Assembly: GCA_963576735.1 (NCBI GenBank)
Contig: OY755174.1
Coordinates: forward strand, 9,672,001 to 9,736,000
Direction: 5' to 3'
Length of the DNA: 64,000 nucleotides
Source of the DNA: Bedellia somnulentella
Taxonomy: Eukaryota; Arthropoda; Insecta; Lepidoptera; Bedelliidae
Positions 1 to 12,100 of this stretch are shown piece after piece (the stretch's first letter is position 1; each line of letters opens with the position of its first letter). The notes under the pieces were generated by a model that made no database searches, was not told the DNA's origin, and worked only from the letters and a program-made list of their open reading frames with translations. Position numbers and translations under genes: made by a program.

Positions 1-45
1 TTGGTGTCTATTGTTAGTGAACACTAGTAATTATGTATAGTAATT

Positions 46-85
46 TATAGGATAAAACGGTGGTATGGATAGTGTGAGAGTCACT
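46..85 (+). promoter_or_regulatory. Possible core promoter of the OBP gene
   Basis: A TATA-like GATAAAA at 51-57 lies about 26-32 bp upstream of an initiator-like TCACT at 81-85, which is 27-31 bp before the start codon. Spacing fits an arthropod core promoter, but both motifs are weak and only 111 bp of upstream sequence is available. Confidence 0.25.
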
Positions 86-111
86 GGCAGGCGCACGAGC
101 AGCGGAGCGCC

Positions 112-180
112 ATGTCCAAGATCACGCTGCATGTGCTATGTGTACTCCTTGGGGTAGCCCTTGGTGGGAAAGAAAAACCG
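112..180 (+). CDS. OBP exon 1: start and signal peptide
   Basis: The ATG at 112 opens a 23-codon exon: MSK, then a leucine/valine-rich stretch ending ALGGKEKP, a typical secretion signal. The donor at 181 reads GTAAGA. The context gcgccATG is acceptable for initiation. The start is chosen because it is the only in-frame ATG ahead of a good signal peptide. Confidence 0.88.
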
Positions 181-3100
181 GTAAGAAGAAATTTTTAAAG
201 ATACTTCTTTGTATATTTTTACTAATGAAATATTTATATATATTAGACACTGATCGTTTTTTTAGTTAATTATTAGATATATTATTATGCAATGGATCCG
301 CGATAGTGTCATCGTTTGTCTTATTATACTTGGTTCTTTTATAATTATACATTATTTTAATAAAGGTTTAAAAAAATATGCTGTCTTTATGTACAAAAGA
401 CACACCCTCAGATACAGATTTTTTATACAAATTGTTTATATTGAGGTAAATACAAGAAATATATTGCTAAATTTACGGATAATTATTAGCTGAAAATGAA
501 TGTATTTTTTGATCATAATAAACACCCATCAAAGGTGGCGATACTCGTGGTTAACATGGTATATATTTTAAGTGGTAGTAACCCGCAGGTTACTGCTTAT
601 TCTGAATGTTTTATAATGTATCCAAGTAGACGTCAATTAAAGAACAAGCATGAGAATAGGAGAATATCATTATAAAAGTTTATATAAACTATCCTGAAAG
701 TACACTATGAAGTGAGGTCATCCTGACTAAATCAATAAGTGTTAAATAACTAGAATAATGTTTATTTAGCGCTTCAATTATTTAACCAAACTTTGGGATA
801 TCTAAAAATAGATAACTTTGAAAATATAAATTTTAGGTGCTTATCTTTATAAAGATAACACATATTTAAGATTTTTTTCGCAAGACTCTTACTGTAACAT
901 GTAAATAAATGAATTTTATCCGTGTATGTACATATAACTTATTGAAATAAAAATAAATAAATATTCACGCTTAAAAAAATCCATATTTCGGAATTCAAGG
1001 TAGGGGATTCGGAAAATTTTATTCATTTTGTTGTCTTAAACCAATATGCGAAAATTAAGTACATAAGTTGCAAACAGAAGGGGATCTTGTTTTTTGAAAA
1101 CATTTCAGATACTATTCAAGATATCTGGAATTTAATATAAGTGACCCTTTAATATTTTTAAGACCATTTAACTGTTCAGGGTTACCACGGTTTCCCACAA
1201 CAGTGAATTGACGTGCTAGTGGGCTGGTCATTTTCGTCCAGCGTAAGATGTCGTAATAGGCGGCTAAGGATATTGGGGATACATACATACATACATACTC
1301 ACGGCTATAAATCCCAGGAAGGGGTAGCCAGAGCTAAAGAATTAGAAATTCCTCAGCCACTTTTGGAAATTTGAGTGGGGAAAAGATAGTAAAAATAAAG
1401 GTTGTTGGTGATGGGTCTCCAACCGCATCGCCCAAAAATCCCTTAATAGCCCCATACCGTTAGTCGCCTCTTACGTACACCCACCGGAAGAAATGGGGTA
1501 GTGCTATTCTAAACCGACACTACACGGCAATAATATTATTTATATTATGATATTGGAGATAATATGAGGATATTGGGGTTCCTTAGTCTTGTTATGCGAT
1601 GGGACCGGGATCCATCACCAATAATCCTTTATTTTACATTTCTTTCCCAACCAACTTCCAAAAGTGGTTTATAAAAATATCTTGTTCTGGAGGTCTGGCT
1701 TCATTATTTGGGATTTGTTGCGATCATATGGATGTGTGTATGTATGTCTTTATATAAAGATTGATGTAGACTTGACTCCTATAATGTAAACCTGCGCCTA
1801 TCTACATAAAAGCAGCGTTGTTCCCTACTGAGTTAACCAGGTAATTAATCTATTTTTTCCTATATAAAGAATATTTCTCCGTCTAGGGTCCTGTCATCAC
1901 ATCTGCCCCATGCAAATAACGTTTTAGTACTTAGGCGATCTGCGATGTTGTAGGGTGATGATTATTATATTTTTAATGGATGTGTACCATATTCTTAATA
2001 GTATAAAACAGTTAAAAGTTACCGCACATCAGATAGCTCTACATGAAAAAAAATACTTTAAAAACATATTCAAACTCCAGCAAAGTAAATAAAAGCGCGG
2101 AATCGTGGCGCGTGGGGTCTTCATGATTGATGAGTGTTGTCATGTGTCACCAAAGTGAACTTACGAACTATCTCTCTTTGTCATCTCTATGAGGGATTCT
2201 TCACAAACTGGAAAAGTGTATCAAAGGGTCCATATTATAAACATATATGGACATAAGATATAAAAGAAAATGGCATTATTTTTTACATATTATGGTTACT
2301 TCAAAAGTCAATTATAATATAGTTCGTCATTAAATTCTAGTTATATTGCTTGTGCTCTCGAACTTACTCTCCTAAAACAAAAACAAAAACTATTGGGTAA
2401 ATGAATGAAATGGTTGAAGAACCAATGCAAGATACGAGCTATATTGAGCACCACCTAATCGACAAGCCACGGAAATCTAACCATCTCTGTTTTTTTTTGG
2501 AATTAACCCCCTTTGCGGGCAAAGGTAAAAGCAAATTCTGACTATAAGCACAGGTCTTGGTGGCTAGCCACATGTCGCCTGACTGGAGTCCAATCAAGTT
2601 ACGAGAAAAGTTTTTCGGTTTAACTTTCACAAGACTCATCGTATGACATCTACGAGAGATACCCTCCACTGAAATCCAATATCATTAATTTGGGTTATTC
2701 GGCTAAAGATTTCTGTTGGTTCTGTCATCTTCATCTAACTCATCCATATCGACCTCAATTTTGTCAGTTGAAGGGGCAAAACCATTTATAAGTTTGCATT
2801 TAACGTCACCCTAAAGACGCATAGCATAACATTAAATGTATTAATAAGCGAGACCCTTTTTCATTAAATTGATTGTGAAATACCTAAAAGTGGGTCTTAG
2901 TTTATTTCTTAAATATGTTTTATGTCATTTTATTTATTTAAATACAGAAAACAAACAGCTGTACTATGAGACACTTTTAATACATATTAGCCTTATAGTT
3001 TCCATGAATGAGCATTCATTTATAAAAAATAAATTATTACTAGAATACAGATTTTATGGTCTCTTGGATATAGATAATATAAAAAGTTACATACTTACAT

Positions 3101-6100
3101 GTACTCACGGATATAAATCCCTAGAAGGGGAAGCCAGACCTTCAGAATAAGAAATTCCTCAGTCACTCTTGGAAGTTGAGGGGTTTTGATAGTAAAATTA
3201 AGGTTGTTCGTTATAAGTCTCCAATCACTCCGCCCAGAAATACCTTAAGAAACCCCAATACCCTTAGTCGTATCTTACGATTACCGTTGAAAAGAAATGG
3301 AGTAGTGCTATTATAAGCTCACATTACACAGCAATTTTAGTAAGTTAAGAACTAAAATATACATGTATGTGTATAGGTATTTGTAATTTCTAACGTTTTT
3401 GAAGTATCTCATTAATTGAATGTATGAATGTGCATATATTATCACGGCTATACATATAAAAAGAGGTAGCCAGTACGTCTGATAAAAAAATGTCAGGCAC
3501 TTTTGGAAGTTAAGAGGGATAAAATTGTTAAATTTACGATGTTTGGGGATGGGTCTCCAGTCACATCGATTAACCAACAATGGCTTTAAAAGCCCCAAAC
3601 CAAAATACTAATAGACTCTTACAAGACAAGCTGAAAGAAATGGTTTAGTGCTTTTCATCTTTAAAAACATTACCTCTTAAATTTGCTGAGGCTTTTTATA
3701 TTCTGATCGTGATTTAGCATGTGTGTGTGTGTGAATATTTATATTTTTTCCTTCTTAGTACTTCTTTTAGTTATTGTATTGTATTATCTTAATATAAATA
3801 AATTTGTTAAAATATATTCAAAAAGGTAGAAAACGTGAAACTATCGTCGTTATAATACCTTCCATCATCCCTAGATGATAAATTAGTTCAATAACTTAAT
3901 ACTGTTTCCCATCAGGGAGCGGCTAAGTAACTCCTCTTTATTAATTGAAATTCTAAACGTGTGGCTTCTATCGTTAGGGTATTACGCTGCGTTAGTGAAT
4001 AAGTATTAAGTGTTTTTTTTGCTGTGTAGTACCAACTTAGAATGTCACTACCCCATTTTACCCACAGGTGTCGTACCCTTTTGAGTGGTTTTTGGGCGAT
4101 GCGGTTGGAGACCGATCACCAACGATACGTTTCTAGCTCTGAAGCTCTGGCTACCCTGCTTCTGGATACTCCAATTTGCTAAGTAGCGCTGAGTAGATTC
4201 AAAAGTAACTCATACCTACCATGAATCTTCACCATATCTAACAGTCAGAAAAAATAGCTTGACATTCTATTATTACCAAACAAATAAATGTTTAACAATG
4301 CAACAACAAAATTTGTCGGACAACAATTTAAATGAAATACTTCCAAGTCGTGAAGCGACGTGTTGTCAAAAAAGTTTGTGACGTAAAGTTGTCGCTATAT
4401 TGCCGCAGTACATTTGGCTGTGCGAAATTGTGGAATGGAACAGTCCCATTTAAATATTTATGTTTATGATACGAAGTGATGCGCAATGGGCAGCTCCCGG
4501 CGGAATCCTAACAATACTACAGCTGATCTTTCGAGACCATATTTGTGAAGCTCAAAAGAACTCATTTTCACAAAGAGAAAGTATGATGGGATGTAAAGTG
4601 GAGAATAATAAAAGGTTTTGCATCAATATTTAACCTCGTACGCACTGGTGCTTTGTATAACTGTAAATAAAGCTAGATGGAAAATCACAAGAACTTTCAT
4701 ATGTAACTCGGAGGAATATTATGAGTCATGGTACAAACTTTACAGTGATATAATTTGACGCCATTTTGCGAATCACCTTTTATGTTTAACGACCGATATT
4801 TCTGGCTTTATAAAAAAAGTGAAGAAAGCTCGAGAAATTAATCATATCACAATACGGCGCAGTTTTTTTTATTCTTTATTATTAAACTTATTAGCTCAAT
4901 AAAAAAGCGAGATCCTGTGATACAAATGCAACACAACTTCGTGTCATTCTTTCAAGTCATATTATTTACTGGTTAATTGATTATAGTTAATAAGAGACGA
5001 CGTAGAGTTTTTGGCATTATTAGTTGTTAATGGGCTATGTGGCTGGAGGCTTAACTAAACATACATCATCCTTTATTTTAGTATCTTTTCCCATTCAACT
5101 AACTTTCTGTTCTGAAGCTCTGGCTACCCTTTGGAGGATATATATATATATATATATATAGCAGTGCCTTAATGTAGTATATAAAATATAGAAAATATTG
5201 TAGTAATCTCATATTCCTAACTTATGCTCAGACATTTTATACAGCAAAATTTTATTAAATATCTTTGCAAAAACACCCATCAGCCACACCAATGTTCTGT
5301 TTTGACCAATTTTATAAAAGAAAAGGCCGAATTTCGACTATAAAAATGATTACAGAATTATTAATAATCAGAAATATAATATTATCTTATCACAGTGTTT
5401 GTGGCTTTAACATATTCATTATTATTCACAATTTAGTTGTAAATTTAGTGTGTATGTCATTGGAGCTCGAAGGTTCTGGAGTACTACGTATCGTGCAGTG
5501 ACAAAGGGGATCTACCCCAGACTTAATATTGTTTTAAATTTATATTGCAAAGCAACGTTTTTTTGTGTGGATTCGTATTTTTTAAAAAAAATGTTGACTG
5601 CGGCGGGGCGCAATCCTATAAATTTATCAAACATCTTAATCCAAATTCAATTAAATAAGTATATTGTGTTGTGTCTGCTATAAAATGTAATTTAAGAAAC
5701 TTGATATTTTAACTGAGCCTAAAACATAAATTTCATTATTTTAGGTATTCAGCGAGGAAATTCAAGAAATCATCGAGCATATACACAACGTGTGTGTTGG
5801 AAAGACCGGCGTGTCGGAGGGTGAGTGGCAAAGAAAATCATATTTCCGTTTACCTTTGTTCTCGTAAGTTACTTGGTGTGGACGGGCGCCGGGCGGTCGC
5901 CTGCAGAGCATATCCCGCCTTTTCACTCTCACCGATTGATGTTACACTTTTTTCCTTTCCTTCCTTTGTAAAATCAATTTTTCGAATCGTCAACACGTAT
6001 TTTTATTTTGAAGTTTGTTTGAAATTTACGAAACCAACAAGTAAACTGTTCTATTAAAAGAAAGTTCAATTAAATCATTCTGTTCAACTAAACAAACCCA

Positions 6101-9100
6101 GAAATATTCAAAATATTACTACTAATACTACATTTACTGTGTTTTTTTTGTCATTTAGTTTGATTCGAGAATTGAGGGTTGTATACTGTGTTTGTTGTAT
6201 ACTGGTCTCAAACTTAGAAGTTAGTTGGTTTGTGCAAAACTAAACGCAAATAATATTTAACTCTGATAGAACTCATGTGGCACATAGGATGTTGCCCCTT
6301 GTTTAATTCAGGTAACTAATATCCCTTCAGTCTGTGAAAGACAATTATGCGATTCAAATACATAAAATATATATTAATATACTGTTACGGCTATAAATCC
6401 CAGAAACGGGTAACCAAAGTCTCAGAACTAATTGATTTCTCAGCCACTTTAGAAGTGGATTGGGGGAAAGACTGAAAAAAATATTGTTTGGATGGGTTTT
6501 TTATTTTATCATCACTTAAAAACCCTCAAATATTCTATGACACCCGCGCAAAAAAATGGGTTAATGTTATTTTAAGCTGAAATTACACCGCAGTTTGCAT
6601 TATATTGGTTTATTAACCCGATTTAAATTAACTTTTACTGATTTTTTTTATTTAATACACATACACTATACAGAACTCAATTCTTCCTTGCTGTATTCCC
6701 ATGAAGGGAAGTGATATCTCACTACAGCTATGAACCTTATCATAAATTTAAATGGTACAACTACGTAAGGCTTTAAAAATAATATTAGATTAGAAATATA
6801 GAGGAGGTTGCCATCGATTTATTCTCTTAATTTTCTTATACACTCAACAGCAGGTATGGTTTCAGCTATTATTCTAGAAGCTTGGAAACGGTTCCAATTT
6901 CTCAACCGATTAGATTATTTTACCTTAAATGTAAGAAATTTAGTTTTCAGCTAAGTCTTAATAACTCAAATAATTGTATCTTCTGAAACACAGATGACAT
7001 TGCCAAGTGTGAGAGCGGGGTGTTCAAGGAAGATCAAAAACTCAAGTGTTATATGTTCTGTCTAATGGAGGAGGCGAGTGTCGTGAGTATCTGTTCTTTG
7101 TTTCTTCCTTTTTAATTATCTTTCGTTTCATTCAATTAGCCGCTTGCCCGGCTCTCTTGCTACAAGCAATATGACTTTATTTTTAATTTCGTGTCGGATA
7201 TTTTACACGGTTTTTATTCCTTTTTCTATTATTTTCAGATATTTAACTTTGTTGGCACATTTCATTTTATCTTTTTTTTCTAAAAGCAAACTGTTTTCTT
7301 TTTATTAGTCTTTGTTCAGAAGTAAGGGACATCGTTTTTGTAAATAATATATCTTAGGTCCTACAATAAAAATAGATGATTGTACAATACAACTCTCAGT
7401 AGCTAAATGGAAAAAAGGTATTTTTTGACGACGGTTAACAAATTAAATGTCCGAATCCTCTGTGTCTTTCACTCATATTATAATATGTTTGATGTATCTG
7501 ACCAGTATTATTATATACCTAAACTTTTAGCAGCTTATTCATGCCATGTAGTGATGCACGTGATTTTCCGGACTGAAACTGGGTAAAGTTACCCTTCTAA
7601 AATAATATGGCTCCCACTTCTCTGCGGACATGCAGCGTGAACGTTTTGCTATGTATTTCTGCATCGAGTAGAGTGTAAGAAATTATCTGTTGTTTTATTG
7701 TATCTACAATATAACACATATATACATGTGTCATGTTTTAAACTCGGTTTTGTAGAATAATTGAAATAATTTAAAGTGTGTATCATAATAATTATACGTT
7801 TGTTTACTAGGCGGACGAGAATGGCGTTATCGACTACGAAATGATGATCAGCCTCATTCCGGAGGAGTATGCGGATCGAGTCGGCAAAATGATCAACACT
7901 TGTAAACATCTTGGTATGTATTAGTCTATACACGTACTTTGTAGTAATGTTCGAAGCAAATAGAACGGAGATTAACCCTCATAGATAGACATAATAACAT
8001 ACCATAGCGTACACGCTATGGTATGTTATTATTATGTCTCCTACAGGAGAAATGATGATTTAATTTAGATTCACAAATCTTTATTATATCCAGTATCACA
8101 CCAAAACATGAACAATTTATGTAGAGGCGATTATTGTTAAACCGACAAAAAATTTAGGAGAATGGATTAATTTAATATTTTTAAATTCAGTTAAACTTAA
8201 ATGCAACTGGAATAAAGTTACTTTTGAAAAAAGGTTTTGATTGTTATTATTATTTTGGGTATGCGTTTAGTTCCTCGCCTCTCCCATGGCCGAAAAAGAA
8301 AATATAAATTTAAAATGGGAGAGGCGGTACTCCCCGACAAGAGCACAGTCGGTCGGGGTCAGGGAGTCAGGTTCAAGAACCGACGGACGATCCGAGCCGT
8401 ATCGAGCAGCACCGCTTTCTGCATCTGTGCTGGAACCGACACGCCACAGAAATCCAACCGCCTCAAGTTGGTCGCGAGGCTGGTTGGAATTAACCCGTTC
8501 GCGGACAAAACAATTGGGATTATTTCTGTCGAAGTCACACCCCACATGTCGGTGATCTCGTGAGCCAGATCGAGATATTTCCGACGCTTCTCGGTGTCGG
8601 CTTTCACGAGACCCTCGTCATGAGGGATAGTGACATCCACTAGAAATACCCTCGACTGCGACCGATCCCATACCACGATATCAGGCTTATTCGCTAGAAT
8701 AGTCCTGTCCGTGATAACGGATCGGTCCCAATAGATTTTGGCACGGTAGTTTTCTAGGATTGGCTCCGGCAGATACTTGTAATACGGCAGCCTCTGTTGC
8801 AAGAGTCCGTATTTCAGAGCGAGCTCCTGATGCAGGATTTTGGCTGCTTGGTTGTGTCTGTGCAAGTACTCAGTGTTAGCGAGAGCCGAACAACCGGAAA
8901 TAACATGCCTAAGTGACTCTCCGGGACGGCCACATGCTCGACAGATGTCTGTGGTACCGTCCTTTAGGATGTATTTCCGATAGTTCCGCGTCTTGATAAC
9001 CTGGTCTTGTATTGCACAGACAAAACCTTCGGTTTCCCCAAAGAGGTCCCCGAAACGCAGCCAATGCAGGGAGGCTTTACGGTCCACGAAAGGTTCGTGA

Positions 9101-12100
9101 AGTACCTTGTAAAACCTCCCGTGCAGCTCCTTCTCTTTCCGTACGGACTCCCGATCAGAGGTGCTAAGTACCTCCGGGGTTCGCCAATCCTGTGAGGCCA
9201 ACGATAAGGGAGTCAGTCCTTTATCACTAGCGACCACCTCTCCCCGAATACTATCATCCGTCATCGTCAAAAAATAGTTTCTGAGGTTGCATACCTCGCG
9301 GTTGTGCATGGTTTTGGCACTCAAGAGGCCTCGACCACCACACTTACGCGGGATATACAATCTCATAACCGACGACCTCGGATGATGCATTCGATGAGAG
9401 GTCATCATCGTGCGGACTCGTCTGTCCAGAGCGTCGAGTTCGGTCTGAGTCCATCTGAGCACGCCAAATGTGTACATCAGTACAGGCATGACCCAGGAGT
9501 TAATGGCTCGGATCTTATTAACGCCTGACAAGTAGCTATTAAGCACACTTTTCAGGCGTTCATAAAACTCCTCGCAAACACCCTGTTTCACGTCTGCCAC
9601 CTTCACACCGATGGTTTGTGACATGCCCAGATACCGGTATGTTTCAGCCTCGGAGAGTGCCCTCAAATGATTGGTGCCGACATCGACACCATCAGAGTGC
9701 ACGACATGCCCCTTCTCAACATGGATGACCGCACACTTATCGACCCCGAGCTCCATCCATTATTATTATTATTATTATTGTTGTTAAAAAATGTAGTAAT
9801 CCAAATTACTAGTCGAATAAAAGTGCGCGAAAAAAATATCTATGGTAGATTTTAAAAATCACGATGTCTTAGATAAAAGGATATAAATAAGATGAACGTT
9901 GGAAAGTCAATATTTTTTTATAATAATATATGTTATGACCTGCATGTTATATAAAATTCGTTACAGAGTTATTATATTCATATGTATAACTTTTGAGTTC
10001 ATATGTTACTTCTTCATGAACTGTGTTAAATGTGAAAGTAACTAGTCAGTTTCACAAAAGAAGGACCAAATAGTATATTTAATTTTAATTATATGATTCA
10101 ATAACATGAATTTCTCGATGACCCAGTTTTAAAACATTGGGTAAAGGCGTCCAGTTTTAATTAATTGTAATGTAATAAATATTTTAATTGTATAATTGTA
10201 TATAGATATTCTGATAATAAAGATTTATTATTATTATTTGGTATCTTTTTAGATTCTCGCCTCTCCCATGGCCAAAAAAGAAAATATAAATTTTAAATGG
10301 GAGAGGCGGTACTCCCCGACAAGAGCACAGTCGGTCGGGGTCAGGGAGTCAGGTTCAAGAACCGACGGACGATCCGAGCCGTATCGAGCAGCACCGCTTT
10401 CTGCATCTGTGCTGGAACCGACACGCCACAGAAATCCAACCGCCTCAAGTTGGTCGCGAGGCTGGTTGGAATTAACCCGTTCGCGGACAAAACAATTGGG
10501 ATTATTTCTGTCGAAGTCACACCCCACATGTCGGTGATCTCGTGAGCCAGATCGAGATATTTCCGACGCTTCTCGGTGTCGGCTTTCACGAGACCCTCGT
10601 CATGAGGGATAGTGACATCCACTAGAAATACCCTCGACTGCGACCGATCCCATACCACGATATCAGGCTTATTCGCTAGAATAGTCCTGTCCGTGATAAC
10701 GGATCGGTCCCAATAGATTTTGGCACGGTCGTTTTCTAGGATTGGCTCCGGCAGATACTTGTAATACGGCAGCCTCTGTTGCAAGAGTCCGTATTTCAGA
10801 GCGAGCTCCTGATGCAGGATTTTGGCTGCTTGGTTGTGTCTGTGCAAGTACTCAGTGTTAGCAAGAGCCGAACAACCGGAAATAACATGCCTAAGTGACT
10901 CTCCGGGACGGCCACATGCTCGACAGATGTCTGTGGTACCGTCCTTTAGGATGTATTTCCGATAGTTCCGCGTCTTGATAACCTGGTCTTGTATTGCACA
11001 GACAAAACCTTCGGTTTCCCCAAAGAGGTCCCCGAAACGCAGCCAATGCAGGGAGGCTTTACGGTCCACGAAAGGTTCGTGAAGTACCTTGTAAAACCTC
11101 CCGTGCAGCTCCTTCTCTTTCCATACGGACTCCCGATCAGAGGTGCTAAGTACCTCCGGGGTTCGCCAATCCTGTGAGGCCAACGATAAGGGAGTCAGTC
11201 CTTTATCACTAGCGACCACCTCTCCCCGAATACTATCATCCGTCATCGTCAAAAAATAGTTTCTGAGGTTGCATACCTCGCGGTTGTGCATGGTTTTGGC
11301 ACTCAAGAGGCCTCGACCACCACACTTCCGCGGGATATACAATCTCATAACCGACGACCTCGGATGATGCATTCGATGAGAGGTCATCATCGTGCGGACT
11401 CGTCTGTCCAGAGCGTCGAGTTCGGTCTGAGTCCATCTGAGCACGCCAAATGTGTACATCAGTACAGGCATGACCCAGGAGTTAATGGCTCGGATCTTAT
11501 TAACGCCTGACAAGTAGCTATTAAGCACACTTTTCAGGCGTTCACAAAACTCCTCGCAAACACCCTGTTTCACGTCTGCCACCTTCACACCGATGGTTTG
11601 TGACATGCCCAGATACCGGTATGTTTCAGCCTCGGAGAGTGCCCTCAAATGATTGGTGCCGACATCGACACCATCAGAGTGCACGACATGCCCCTTCTCA
11701 ACATGGATGACCGCACACTTATCGACCCCGAGCTCCATCTTGACGGAACCACTGAAATCGTTAGTGATCGTCAGTAGCTCCGCCAATCTGTCAGCCGTGG
11801 GGGCGTAAAGCTTCAGGTCATCCATGTAAAGGAGATGAGGCAAGCGTGGTCCGCCTCTCCGAAACTGAAAGCCCGTCCCCGAATTCTCCAAGAGTGTACT
11901 TAGAGGATTCAGGGCCAAACAAAACCAAACTGGACTCAGGCAATCGCCCTGGAAAATCCCTCGCCTTATATCAATTTGGTCATCCGCATCCGTCATCCGC
12001 TGACCGTCTAAACTCAGGATCGTTCTCCAGCACCCCATACATTGCCCGAGGAAGTGTCGAACTGCACTATCAATTTTGTACAGCTCGAGGACCCTCATGA

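Larger units (their letters stand above)
8256..9757 (-). mobile_element. Dong-type non-LTR retrotransposon, 5'-truncated copy
   Basis: About 1.5 kb, more than 99% identical by eye to the last 1.5 kb of the full-length copy at 10.2-14.2 kb. It is flanked by (TTA)n at 8244-8254 and 9759-9780. Its coding sequence breaks off inside the reverse transcriptase just downstream of the YMDD box, a classic incomplete reverse-transcription product. It lies within OBP intron 4, antisense to the gene. Confidence 0.9.
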
